A DNA stretch of 64,000 nt from Trichomonas vaginalis G3 (GCF_026262505.1 NC_067207.1:13732082-13796081); one strand, 5' to 3'; positions 7,975 through 18,316 are shown, counted from the first letter of the stretch. A program made the numbers and translations. The notes: generated by a model from the sequence alone, not told the origin.

Positions 7975-8775
7975 TTACTTACCAATAAAATTTCTTTGTT
8001 ATGACACTTTTTCCGGTTTATAGGACCTCTCTCATATTCTATCTTATCGTATCTAAAATCATAGTCATGTATGTCCTCTAACCATCTCATAACACTTTCC
8101 AAACCACTTTTATCGGATGTAAAGTAAAAGCATGGATGGTTATGTAAAACGTCTAAAGTTTCTAAAGAGTCTCTCAAAGTCCAGTCTACTTGGTATTGAA
8201 AATCGTATGTGTTATAGAACGGTGGGTCTACTATAAAGAAAACATTTTCCTTGTCTTTAAATTTTTCATACAACTCTGTCCAATGACATCTCACAAACTC
8301 TATACCCTCAGTATATTTTTCTATGTCCTCTTTGAAAACCTTTGTATAGTTAAGATATAAAACGTTTGACATAAGTGTTTCAATGTCATGAACTCTTATA
8401 GAACCACTATACAATAGTCTAGAAGATATACTATCCCAGTCAATATACTCTGCTTTTTTCAAAACCTCTCTGACAGTATTTTTCTTATCTAATGGTATAC
8501 GTTCCATCTTACCTATAGGTATCTTTTCTTTTAACTCTTTCAATATTTTGTTTGTGTCTGGTATATGTTTGAGACGGTTCGTATAGTTGTCGAAGTCATT
8601 GCATATAATCTTTGAGTCAAAATATTGTATGGCACAAATGAGATATATAGAAACTTCCACCGAACAAATCTACAAATGTTAGACCATTCGGTAGTTTCTT
8701 AAGTTCTCTCAATAGAATATCTTTACATCTACTCTTATTTCCAAAGAAGGGTAACGGTGGTTTTGTAAAATTCAT
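7959..8775 (-). pseudogene. D12-class DNA N6-adenine methyltransferase, frameshifted
   Basis: N-terminal PLPFFGNKSRCK and FVDLFGGSF (AdoMet-binding motif I) and, later, VDPPFYNT (catalytic DPPY-type motif) define a Dam/D12-class adenine methylase. The frame breaks near 8622, where two bases present in the Maverick C copy are missing. The C copy is itself broken elsewhere (near 61965), so each copy is intact where the other is damaged. Start at 8775 from the ATTTTTATTAAATATAAA leader. Such enzymes methylate adenine in short DNA sites and could mark element DNA. Confidence 0.85.
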
Positions 8776-8856
8776 TTTATATTTAATAAAAATGTTTTTA
8801 CCCTGAAAAGTGACAGAAAAGTGACAAAACATGAAAACTACTCGGTTAAGGTCTTG

Positions 8857-9040
8857 TCGGTTTTGTAAAATAACCATCCTATCTCATTCTATAAGGAAGA
8901 AAAGGCTTCTCAAAGTATATTTCTTTGAACGCCCGTAACTTTGAGAAGCGACGATAGACCCTTACTTGTCCGGACATAGTTCTACTATTTTGAGTCCTCT
9001 ACCAAAAAGTCAACAGCAACGACTTTCAAAAATTTTTAGG
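8857..9040. repeat. Maverick subterminal block (inverted copy at 14655-14865)
   Basis: About 185 bp in which segments such as TAAAATAACC, TCTCATTCTATAAGG, GGCTTCTCAAAGTATA, CTTGTCCGGACA and TATTTTGAG occur in the same order on the opposite strand at 14655-14865 in Maverick B. It lies just inside the end of A, but about 1.3 kb inside the end of B. Probably part of the terminal inverted repeat or a replication/promoter region. Maverick C lacks it at the same place. Confidence 0.65.
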
Positions 9041-9070
9041 GCTAGAAGGCACGAAGTGCCTGGGAAGCCC
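9039..9070. repeat. GC-rich palindromic terminus of Maverick A
   Basis: GGGCTAGAAGGCACGAAGTG and following bases form an imperfect hairpin; equivalents at 13306-13336 and 61560-61590 mark the ends of Mavericks B and C. A second GC-rich hairpin (GGGGG...CCCCC, 9128-9159) follows in the flank before an A/T tract. Confidence 0.6.
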
Positions 9071-9279
9071 GCTTCACCCAAAAAAACCTCATTTTATATA
9101 AACTGCATGTTATACTAAACATCTTCAAGGGGGTAGAGGGGCGCAGCCCTGGAACCCCCAATACCTTTTTTTTTTATCGATAATCGGATACCATATGCCA
9201 ACATATTCAATCACAGCATTTTATTGTTACATATTAAGTTCTGTCAAAATGTAAGCTATTGAATTTTTTGAAAGGGAAA

Positions 9280-10017
9280 TAATCGTCGAGGAAGTAAAAA
9301 GTGACGCTTTAGGAAATATTATTAGAAATATGATAATAAATATATTTGGAAAAAATATTTTTTTTTCAAAAATTGAAATGTTCATAGAATATTTTGAAAT
9401 ATGTAGGGAATTGAATTTGGTAATATATGATAAACAGGATTTTTAAATTTCAAGGAAAAATAGCTTTTGTGAATACTTTTGAGAACTCTTCTCAAAGATC
9501 ATGATTCAAATATATTAAGGAGCCAAAATATTAGAGATGAGTTCACAATCAAAATTTTACATTTTAATTATTTAGAAAAACGTATTAACCTCAATAAAAA
9601 AATATCTCAAAGATGAATAGTTAATTTAGGGTTTCCTAGCTATCTAGAGGGAATTGTTCCTTATGATGTATATATTTATAATGTATGCATCATAAGGAAC
9701 AATTCCCTCCTTAAAACGAGAAAACTTGTTCGAAATTGTTTATCATTTCGAACAAGTTTTCTCGTTTTTAATAACAAACTAAAGGCTATGAGGCACTGAT
9801 TATATATTAGTGCCTCATAGCCTTTAGTTCCCAGTAGATAGCTGGGAAACTTTCTCCAAATGATAAGTTATTTAGAGAAAGTTTCCCAGCTATCTAGAGG
9901 GAATTGTTCCTTATGATGTATATATTTATAATGTATGCATCATAAGGAACAATTCCCTCGCTGAAGTGAGAAAACTTGTTCGCAATCATTTCGCATTGCG
10001 AACAAGTTTTCTCACTT
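9280..10017. mobile_element. Hairpin-array element 1
   Basis: Begins with TAATCGTCGAGGAAGTA (9280-9296), the same end as element 2 (39718-40577), followed by ~350 bp of AT-rich DNA and an array of long perfect hairpins. No coding sequence. The right end is not seen; after the last hairpin the sequence passes into the IS481EU-like element, so this copy is probably truncated there. Confidence 0.6.
9647..10017. repeat. Array of six hairpins, order A-B-C-D-A-B'
   Basis: A 9647-9709 (arms GAGGGAATTGTTCC...), B 9713-9769 (ACGAGAAAACTTGTTCG), C 9777-9829 (AACTAAAGGCTATGAGGC), D 9835-9896 (TAGATAGCTGGGAAAC), A 9897-9959, B' 9965-10017. Stems are about 20-25 bp and nearly perfect, loops 8-20 nt, spacers 0-10 nt. 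A repeats at a distance of 250 bp. B' differs from B at matching positions of both arms. Confidence 0.9.
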
Positions 10018-11300
10018 TTAGTTCCCTGTAGAAAAGATCGAAATTTTATTCTGATTTTAACTGATCTATATTTCGCTTGCGTTATTTGAATCTTTTCTTT
10101 TGCATATGTCATTCCTTTCACTTTTCGAATTTCATTTGCCTGCATGCTCTCTCGTTTTGGTTGAAAATCAACTCAATCTTAAAATGAACTTCTTCATTCT
10201 TTACAATAAATTCAATTTTTTTCGAGATATATCTTTATCTACCCCTATGTGAGCTGCATATTCTTTCTCGCTAAATTCTTTTGATTCTTCAGAGCTAAAA
10301 ATCAAGTTTAATAAAAATAATGTTTATTCATAATTTTGAAAACCAAATTCAAATTTGAATGAGAATTTTTGAAAAAAATATAGAATATTTCAATAGTTTG
10401 GAATCTCTTCAACTTCCCACTGCTTATTAACACATTTTTTCCAGAGCGGTTTATCATCCTTGGTCCATTTCTTAAATTTGTTGTAAACCTCTCTTGGAGT
10501 GTATGGTCGAACTCCAATTTTTGGATGAGCGCCATGTGGCATGTCATTGTATTTTTGCCTGAATTCTTCCAATTCCTGATTGATGCTCTCAAATTCTGAA
10601 GACTTTGGAGCATTTTTGTCCAGTGATGGCCAGAGGCGTTCAATTTTGCCATTTTGACGTGGCATGTATGGAGCTGATTTTCTGATTTGAATGTCATAAG
10701 TACTCAAAAATTTTGTGAACTCTCCCTCATTTTCTTTACCGTTATCTGACCAGAAACAGAAAGGTGCTCCATATTTTTGAACTGTTGCAATTGCCACTTT
10801 TGAAGTTTCTGTTGAACTTTTGTTACGAAGCAATTTCAATGCTAACAAATAACGACTTTTGTCATCAATTATTCCATAAACCGGTAAAGTTTCTGGTTCT
10901 TTCAAAAAATGAATATCCACATGCCAGATTGTATTTGGAAGAATTGCTTCATAATCCACATAATATGCTTTTGGATTACTTTTATCTTTTTCTTTGTAAA
11001 TTCCCAGAAATTTTGCTGCCTTAATAACTGCATTGTAACTGATTTGAAATTGTTTTGGATTCATATTGAGAGTCCAATACAATTTTTGAACCCCACATTT
11101 GTAATTTTCATAAGAATTCTGAACCTTCAAAATTAATTCTGGAGTTAATTCCTCTTGTGGAGGACCACTTTTAATTTTGGTGTACCACCGATTTCTTTGA
11201 ATGCTTTTTTGAGAGTATTTCTTGAAATTTGTTTGAAAATTGTAACATTTTGATAAGAATATGGAACTTTTTTCAAAACTGTTGCGTATGTTAACTCACC
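10018..11300 (-). mobile_element. IS481EU-like transposon remnant
   Basis: Carries an rve-type transposase on the minus strand. IS481EU elements are a described parabasalid group related to bacterial IS481. The coding region is cut at 11301 by the start of a TIR element. The outer 3' terminus is not resolved; AT-rich DNA from 10018 to 10390 holds no other gene I can support. Confidence 0.5.
10390..11300 (-). pseudogene. IS481EU-like DDE transposase, 5' truncated
   Basis: The open part (10390-11130, 246 aa) has TIWHVDIHFL (first Asp), VYGIIDDKSRYLL, FWSDNGKENEGEF (second Asp) and MPRQNGKIERLWPSLD (Glu), the DDE triad of IS3/IS481-type integrases, followed by YNDMPHGAHPKIGVRPYTPREV. Upstream to ~11300 another frame continues the N-terminal region (PYSYQNVTIFKQISRNTLKK), so at least one frameshift exists, and the start is lost at the junction with the TIR element. 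The enzyme would cut and join transposon ends; this copy is inactive. Confidence 0.7.
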
Positions 11301-12791
11301 ATAAGGATGTCAATTCGGAAAATTGTTTTCATTTTAGGAGAATATAATTTTCCTTTTCGAAAATTTAAAAAGTGAGACGCGCAGGATTCGAACTTTTTTA
11401 AAAGTTGATTTAAATATATTCTAGTGTGGATTCTAAGGATAATATCATATTTAAAATAAGAATATACTAGTTTAGGTGGTATAATTTTTTTCGATAAATT
11501 TGAGAGCATGTACGTTTAGGACATCAAAAGTGTCAATTCGCTCAGCGAAAGCTGAGCTAGCTTCGTTCTCGAAAGAATAGGGAAGGAGTGAAAGAGAGTG
11601 ATACAGATGTTGACACATTCATATCATTTCAACAAATTTTGATCAAATTGAAATGCAATGAAATTCAATTCACTTCATATCCTTCAGTCAGTACATTGAC
11701 ATCCTTCTACATCACAATGATAACTCGTGCATCAATAGTTCTACAACTAACTCAGAAAAAACAAGATTTTTCCTTCCAGCTTACAGCTTTTAAAAAGTTT
11801 CGATGATAAAAATCACTCTACTCTTGTTTATCGATATGTTGTGATAGTAGGTAAACGTATTCTTATCGATATTAATAAAAATATTTTTACGAAAATCTGA
11901 ACCAATTACAGAGTTATTCATAAAGTTTATGATAACTGTAATTACTTCATCTTTGTTTTATATTTGAATAAACAATTTAATTTAATTTGCATAATTTTTT
12001 TTAGTTGAAAGACAGGAAACTTAGTTGAGTTTGTATTATTTTTATCGTTCAATTCATTGTATATGTGAGTGATCCAGATATTTAAGATATTTAGAAAAAA
12101 AATTATTAATTTGATTAACAAATTTTAATCAAAATAGCAAAAATATATTTGATAGCTGTAAGCAAATAATAATTTCTATTTCAACCAAAATCACTTATTT
12201 TCATCTAAACGTATAAAATTGTCAATTTTATGAGAATAAATTTAAAATCTCATGAAATATAAAGGAGAGTAATATTTTTCAATTTTCTTTTTTTCTTTCT
12301 CTCAAATATTTTCTATTGGGAATTTTCTTGTTATCAAAAAATAATTTTAATATTTGTTTATTTCATTACATACAATAAAATTTTAAAAACTCTATTTCTT
12401 CACAAGAAAATTTTTTTCCTTCATATGAAGAAACATTTTGTTCTCCATTTGATGCTGAGTCTAAATCTCGATTTTTGAATTTTCTTCTTTCCAAATTTCT
12501 TTTTTCCAAATTAGAAGTTTAATTCAAATTTTCAATAGTTTATATATTTTTTCAAACTGTCTTAGATTTTCTCACTTTTTAGGGATTTTCTCTCAAAATA
12601 TACAAAAATAGTAATACCAATACATGTGTCTAATATACTTTAAAACCATCGTGATAAAATTCAAAAACGAAGAGATCTTCTCTCCAAATTTTTTTCAAAA
12701 TCAAAAAAATGAGATAAAAAAATACGTTGGGAAAATTCATTTTTAGCATTTTAGGAATTTTCTCACTTTTCTTCCAAATTGACATCCTTAT
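11301..12791. mobile_element. Non-coding TIR element (~1.49 kb)
   Basis: ATAAGGATGTCAATT at 11301-11315 recurs inverted at 12777-12791, and TTTTAGGA follows inside both ends. The interior is AT-rich with no credible gene: short open stretches such as 11588-11806 have no recognisable similarity. It contains a tRNA-like fragment and a GCTCAGC-GCTGAGC hairpin at 11540-11557. It interrupts the IS481EU-like transposase. Confidence 0.5.
11373..11393 (-). other. tRNA 3'-end-like fragment
   Basis: On the minus strand GTTCGAATCCTGCGCGTCTC followed by A and a T-run reads like the T-loop, 3' T-stem, acceptor strand and terminator of a tRNA gene. The 5' T-stem half and the rest of the tRNA are absent (replaced by AAAAAA), and no GAGACGC partner occurs within 100 nt upstream. 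Treated as a fragment or chance match. Confidence 0.3.
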
Positions 12792-12802
12792 AGGGTTGTT
12801 AG

Positions 12803-13273
12803 ATTCCCGACGATAGGTGTCTTGGAAGATTTGCCTGGTGTCATCATAGTGTCTTTAAATCAAAAATTTTATTTTGGAGTTAGTTTTATTGATTTTTCAA
12901 TAAAAAACATTTCTAAAACAAGAAAATAAAACGATAAAATATTTATATTTTATATAAGGATCTTATATATTTAAAATAAATATCATTTTATTTTTTTCAT
13001 TGGTGTCTGTCAAACCATAATACACTATTCAAAAATTCAATGTGTCTTGCGGTTTCAAAAGACACCTTCAAATTGAACAATAGCACAGACACTATTGAAT
13101 TTTACCCATTTTATTTAGTTTTTACCCTTTTTATTTTTAAGAATTAATGACTGAAACAGCCGTTTTGCTATGACCTCAATCACTTTTATTTATTATTTTA
13201 AATATTATTTAATTTTATTATTTGAATAGGCCACCTTATATTTGAGAAGCTCAATTTGAGACCACTTAATACA
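12803..13273. repeat. 471-bp dispersed repeat (inverted copy at 51219-51689)
   Basis: The whole 471 bp matches 51219-51689 on the other strand, nearly identical and of exactly the same length. Outer sequences differ, so the ends (ATTCCCGACGATAGG and the complement of TGTATTAAGTGG) are likely true element boundaries. No ORF and no clear terminal inverted repeat. Confidence 0.85.
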
Positions 13274-13305
13274 ATCATTATAAATAAATCAGGGTCAGGT
13301 AGGTA

Positions 13306-13336
13306 GGGCTTCCAGGCACCTCGTGCCCTCTAGCCC
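13306..13336. repeat. Terminal palindromic motif of Maverick B
   Basis: GGGCTTCCAGGCACCTCGTG and following bases; same motif as 9039-9070 and 61560-61590 (one base different from C). Confidence 0.65.
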
Positions 13337-13404
13337 ATAAGAAAACCTAGAGGAGAACTAAAAAATTATATAATAATAAAATGAAATTTTTTATTGGAAC
13401 GGTT

Positions 13405-14466
13405 TTAGTTATCTTCTTCTGAAGTTTCTTCTTCATCATCATTTGTTATAGGGTCTCCAACATATCCAGCAATGAAGATACGGATGCGTTGGTTGAATGG
13501 TGTATGGAGAGAGAACTTGGAGTTTCCAACAAATTGGAATTCGCAGTCCAATTTGAGCTGTGCTGAGGAGGAGGTAAACTCGGCTATTTTAAGCGGCTCA
13601 CGTCCTTGACGAACATTATATAGAGAAACACTTTGACCGAATGTAACCCTTTCAGGCTCAACCATAGCAATAGTTGAAATTACGTGAAGAAAGTCTTCAT
13701 AGAATTGTTTTGGTTGTATTGTGAATGTCTTAGCAAGCTTTCCTTGAGGAACATCTACATAGAACTTGAAATGTTGTTCCTTTCCGTGTTCTTGAAGTTC
13801 TTCAATCCAATTATATGTAAGTGGATAAGGATGAAACAGTTTCAGACGTGCCTATAGACTTTTTTGCTGTCTGGGACTGAATGTTTGAATAAACTCGTCA
13901 CAGAACTGTAAACCAATGATATTTGCTGTATAAGGAAGCAATTTGAAGAAGAATTCTGAAAGGTTTGTTGGATTTTGAACATTATCTTCAAATTTTTTGA
14001 CGGCTTCAATAATATCATTGTAGAAATCTGAATAGTCATTTGTGTCTTTAATGCTTAAGTTTTGTGAGTAATTCTTCATGAATTGTTCGAGTCTCTTGAC
14101 TGCGTCCTTACGAATATCGCTTTCTTTTATTTCTGGTTCTACCAAATATTCTTCTTCTTCTTCATGAGTAAGTACAATTGGAATTGTACCAGAATTGGAA
14201 GTTTGTCTTTGTGTTTGCTGTGTAGTTTGAGAGGTTGAGACATGTGTGTGTTGTTCTGGTGCGTTTGAAGGTTGGTTTGAAGTAGAATTGGGTGGAATTT
14301 GGTTTGAATTCGAATTTGAGTCTGATTGACCCTGAATTGTTGCTTCAACCGAAGGAGTAGGTTGAGAAACCTTTGGGGTTTGCTTGAAGAATGTTGTTAA
14401 CAACATTTGTTGTCCCCTACGAAGGGTAGAATTGGTAACAGCAGTGTCAGTGGTGTTGGGCTCCAT
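13405..14466 (-). pseudogene. Maverick protein, ~353 codons with one TAG
   Basis: Start at 14466 (MEPNTTD) behind TCATTTTTTCTCA. Residues 1-110 are Ser/Thr/Gln/Asn-rich and disordered; then EEEEEYLVEPEIKESDIRK and a helical region. A single in-frame TAG at 13852-13854 interrupts the frame, which then continues for ~149 codons (LKLFHPYPLTYNWIEEL, later EPERVTFGQSVSLYN) to an acidic end DDEEETSEEDN. The C-terminal half looks beta-rich. No family recognised. First gene inside the Maverick B terminus. Confidence 0.55.
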
Positions 14467-14517
14467 TGAGAAAAAATGAACTGACCAGAAGTTTGTGGAA
14501 AATGAATATTGAATAAA

Positions 14518-14695
14518 AACGGTTTTCGTCAACGGTAACCCCCTCTATTTTTTATTTTATTTAATAGTTACCGTTGGAAAAAACGGTTTATCTCAAATAT
14601 TGAATGAACTATAAACGTTTTTTGTTTTCTATATATACTTTTTTGTCCAACGGTAAAACTTTTTACACAACGGTTTTTGAGAGTCGTCGCCGTTG
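14518..14695. promoter_or_regulatory. Cluster of seven AACGGT/CAACGG motifs
   Basis: AACGGT or its complement occurs at 14518, 14531, 14570, 14582, 14649 and 14669, and CCGTTG at 14690. They lie in the non-coding region between the divergent genes starting at 14466 and 14938. CAACGGTAAC (14530s) and GTTACCGTTG (14567-14576) can pair. The motif fits the animal/plant Myb core YAAC(G/T)G; trichomonads have very many Myb genes. Binding is inference. Confidence 0.45.
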
Positions 14696-14865
14696 ACTTT
14701 TTTGTAGAGCACTCAAAATAGTATAACTTTGTCCGGACAAGTAAAGGTCTATCGTCGCTACAGGAAAAGTTACAGGCGTTCCAAGGAAGTATACTTTGAG
14801 AAGCCTTTTTCCCCTTATAGAATGAGATAAGACGGTTATTTTACAAAACTGACAACACTTTGACC
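14655..14865. repeat. Subterminal block shared with Maverick A (8857-9040)
   Basis: Inverted, diverged copy of the block at the Maverick A end, containing TTGTCCGGACAAG, TACTTTGAGAAGCC and CTTATAGAATGAGATAA. Here it is internal, upstream of the gene at 14938. Confidence 0.65.
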
Positions 14866-14937
14866 GAGTGGTTTTTGTGCTGAACAAAAAGTGTCATATA
14901 AACATCTGTCAAAAACCGCTTTTTAACTTCACTTAAA

Positions 14938-16721
14938 ATGCCACGTAAGCTACGTAAGAATATACGTAAGAGGAAGGGAGCATTGAAACATCCAATAGTA
15001 AAACTGACACCACAACAACAGTTGCAACAACAAATGATGAATGACCCCACTATGTTGCAACAAATGTCAAGCAACCCTATGCTTTTAAACCGAGTTATTG
15101 GTGCACAGAGTGGAGGTTTAAGAGCGGCACTTTTAGCGAAAATGGCAGGCTATGGTGGAGCTGCAGACGGAACAGCTTATAACCCTCAAAGTCAAATGAA
15201 TTTGAGTTCACTCAAAAATCAAATAACAGATGTCAAAAAGTCAAACATAGACATACAGAAACAAATAAGTGAAAACGAAAAGAAACTAGAATATGACAGA
15301 CAGACAAAGAAACTAAATGAGTTAAACGTAGAGAAAAGAAGAAAGAAGAACAACTGAAAGAACTAAGTACAGAGGAATATGCAAAAAAAGTGTCAGAAAA
15401 AGCAGCAGAAGTAGCAAAAATGGAACAAGATGTTATATATTTGAAAAACCATACTACTCAATATAAAGTACTGAAAGATGAAGAGATAAAACAAAAAGCC
15501 ATGAAGACATATATGGATAGCGATGAGTATAAAAAAGAAGTTGAAGCAAATGTAAAGGCAGAAAAACTTTTACAGTTGCAAAACCAAACCGTACAGTATG
15601 AAAACTTAGCACAAGAAAGTAAAAATAACGACACAGCCATGCAGAAGGCAATGAAAAGCGCAGAATATATAAAAGCTAATAATGACTGGTTAGATGCCCA
15701 AGCCAACGCTAAAGCAGCCCAACTTATAGGGTCAATAAGGACAAAAATACAAGCGGATGAAGACAGTTCAAATGAAGCTTTAATGAATGCTGACTTTAAG
15801 AATGCCTTCGAAGCTCTTCATAGTAAGGTGAAACTAGTGAACGACTTCTCATCTGGAAAGAAACTGAAGTCTGAAGGTTTCGACAAAGAGTTAAGAGAAG
15901 TAGCACAAAATATGACGAAAATAACAGATGCAGCAACGAGACAGGCAGTTCAAAGTGCCTATGACGCCGTTAGAGCAACTGTTGTGGAAAGTCAAGAAAA
16001 AGAGTTACAACAGACCAAAACAGACCTAGTAAATGCTTTCTTAAAAACGAAAAGTCAGGTAGGACATTATGCTGCAGATGGAACATATGTGCCAGCTGGT
16101 GGAACTTATATACCACCAAACCCTCCAAGAGAAGCACCTGCACCAGGACTACCTAAAACATTTACATCGTCACATGGACACAGACACAGGCATGCACCAC
16201 AACAACAACCAACACAACAACCAACAGTTCAAAATCCAGCACAGCAACCAACAGTTCAAAACTCTGCACAGCAACCAACAGTTCAAAATCCAGCACAACA
16301 ACCACCTCCACAACCAGCACAACAACCAACAGTTCAAAACCCTGCACAGCAACCACAAACAGAGCAAGGACATAAAAGAAGTAGAGAAAAAGGAAACCAA
16401 GAATTCTTAAAAATGCTTAAGGAAGATTATGGTTACCCAGATACTCTTGACTTTAGTGACAGATATAAAGAAGCTATTAGAAAGTTCAAGGAAGGAAATA
16501 CTGACCCGAACCTATTTAGCTTTATGGCTCAGCATCAAATCGGATATAATCTCAAACCTGGAAAATACAAGCTCGCTAAGGGATATGATTTAATAGCATA
16601 TCATCCAAATGACATGGATGAATTTACTCCGAGATATTTGATGTCAGGGCTAAATGATAATTCAACTCTCTTCATGAAACGCGTAAAAATAGAGACGGAA
16701 CGAAAGAAGAAAGGTTTATGA
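14938..16721 (+). pseudogene. Maverick coiled-coil protein, one frameshift
   Basis: Basic N-terminus (MPRKLRKNIRKRKGALK), a Gln-rich stretch, then GLRAALLAKMAGYGGAADG, where MAGY-G fits an adenain-type cleavage pattern. Long charged helices follow. The frame changes near 15330 inside a Lys/Glu run and continues (KEEQLKELSTEEYAKK) to 16721. Residues in the last third contain a QQPTVQNPAQ repeat and then a folded-looking domain (YGYPDTLDFSDRYKEAIRKF). Start preceded by TTTTTAACTTCACTTAAA. Likely a structural or scaffold protein of the particle; this is inference. Its stop overlaps the next ATG (ATGA). Confidence 0.55.
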
Positions 16722-17101
16722 GTCCGGATGACTTAGATAGGGAACTTGTTAAAAACGGTCTCGGAATATATGAAATGCCAGCAGATGAGGTACAAGAAAC
16801 TCAACAGGAAGAAGTTCAGATACAACCAGACATGGAAGAAATAGTTCAGCAACAACAGCTAGAAGAGCCTGAAGGAAACGAACAAGTCCCTCCTTTGGAA
16901 ACTAACTTCACAGAACTAGATGAAGATTTGGAACAGCCGAAAAATCTTGACCCTCAACAAGAGTATGAGGTGAATATGGAATCTTTCCAAGAGTCTAAGA
17001 AAAATTCGGCTGACATAGTAGAAGAATATCGAAAAATGTTCACGACATACAAAAGACTCCAACATCAGATGAAAATATTCAGCATAGAATGGAAGTACTG
17101 A
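16718..17101 (+). CDS. Acidic Gln/Glu-rich Maverick protein, 127 aa
   Basis: Starts at the ATGA overlap with the preceding gene (MSPDDLDRELVKNGLG) and consists mainly of Glu/Gln-rich disordered sequence. Its end overlaps the next frame (ATG at 17089), and the text of the next frame reads on smoothly, so 16718-18284 could be one gene split by frameshifts. Unrecognised. Confidence 0.4.
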   Translation: MSPDDLDRELVKNGLGIYEMPADEVQETQQEEVQIQPDMEEIVQQQQLEEPEGNEQVPPLETNFTELDEDLEQPKNLDPQQEYEVNMESFQESKKNSADIVEEYRKMFTTYKRLQHQMKIFSIEWKY

Positions 17102-18284
17102 AAGAAAATGTACGCAAATACAATAATCCTTTTTACTTACGACCATATAACGTTCAATCTTTGGCTGAACTCGGTGAAAATAAAAGGTTAAATTTCAACA
17201 AAACATATAGAAATGAAACATTGTTTAAAGTTCATTCAGAACCTAACCAATATGGAAACAAACCTACTTTTGTTTCTGCAGACTATGGAACTACAATGAG
17301 ATGGGGTCATAAAGCTAATCCGGATAGGTGGTTCATAAACTTACAACCACAATTCCAAGAAGTTGTAGACGCAATGGAAGTGAATGGTGAACCAGATATA
17401 GCTGGTATTTTCAGCGCGGCTTTAATGCCATTGAAAGATATGAAAGATGCAGATATTTTGGACCGGTATGAAATGAACATGGCTGAGGGAAATATAACAC
17501 CTGACGTTCTAGAACATTTATCTCAAAGAACTACACAGAACCATAGAGATGGTATATTTGGTGAAGAGTTTAGAAAGAAAGTTAGGGAGGGAGAAGGAAG
17601 AGAACCTATTGTACATGACCTTGCAAACGAAAGTTTGCAAAATGTCATAAAAACTTACTTTGCAGACAATGAACTGAGAAGGGATGAATATTTAAGAAAA
17701 CTCAAATGGACAGTACCAAATGAAATGTTAGTATTGAAAAACATGTTCCTTGACAAAATAAAACCAACTACAGAAATAAATGACGCAAGACTGAAACGTT
17801 GGGTAAAAGCTTTCCCATTCACAAAAGATATTATTGGTTACATGGAAAGAAAACCAGAATGGCTACAAAAACATATATTTGGAAACGAGCTTATTCCATA
17901 TGGACAAGCTCTGTTTGAAGAGCTTGAACCGGAAACTCAGGAAAGAGTCATGCAAACAATAAGCGAAGACTCAAATACAAACTATGACAAAATCTTTCTA
18001 GGATATAGGTTACCTGAGATGGGCGACCAGAGCCCAAAGGCAAAAAGGACATGGGAAATTTACAACATACTAGGTGAACATGAGGCAAAGATGCAACAAC
18101 TTGAAGCAGAGGGCAAGTTACCAAAAGCGACACCAAAGAAGAAGAGAAGAGTAGACAAAGTGAAAGTAGTGAAGAACTAACTTCATCTAGTGAAAGTAGT
18201 GGCAATGAAGGAAAAAGAAGAGTTAAAAACTCAGTCAGGAAGAAAGTAAAGCTTGGTCCGAGTGGGTTCTATTATGACATATAA
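17089..18284 (+). CDS. Maverick structural-type protein, 363 aa, probably one gene with its neighbours
   Basis: Soluble, charged protein beginning MEVLKENVRKYNNPFYLRPY. It has an internal DPDRWFINLQPQ-like region and alternating helices, and ends in a basic, NLS-like KATPKKKRRVDKVKVV stop at 18180. Another frame from ~18140 continues Ser/Glu-rich to a stop at 18284 (last residues SGFYYDI), so the true C-terminus was probably there. No family recognised. Lies directly upstream of the major capsid relic, as minor virion genes commonly do. Confidence 0.45.
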
Positions 18285-18316
18285 ATCCAACTATTCTATA
18301 TTTTTACCCATATGAA

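Larger units (their letters stand above)
1..9070. mobile_element. Maverick/Polinton A (left end outside window)
   Basis: A run of virus-like genes: polymerase B, integrase, small virion-like proteins and an adenine methyltransferase. It ends on the right in a GC-rich palindromic end motif (9039-9070) that recurs at the ends of Mavericks B and C. Gene content matches the Maverick/Polinton class described from Trichomonas. The left terminus lies outside the window. No target-site duplication could be recognised at the right end. The element is decayed: integrase, tail-fibre-like gene and methyltransferase are all frameshifted, while polymerase B reads through. Confidence 0.85.

Noticed and set aside
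9647-10017. CRISPR-like array
   Set aside because: Repeats are individual palindromes, there are no variable spacers of constant length, no cas genes, and the setting is eukaryotic.
11588-11806. 72-codon Ser/Thr/Ile-rich frame
   Set aside because: Inside a non-coding TIR element, with no similarity and AT-rich random composition.
13852-13854. Stop-codon reassignment or programmed readthrough
   Set aside because: All three stop codons interrupt genes, the same genes end on normal stops, and frameshifts are equally common, so decay explains it better.
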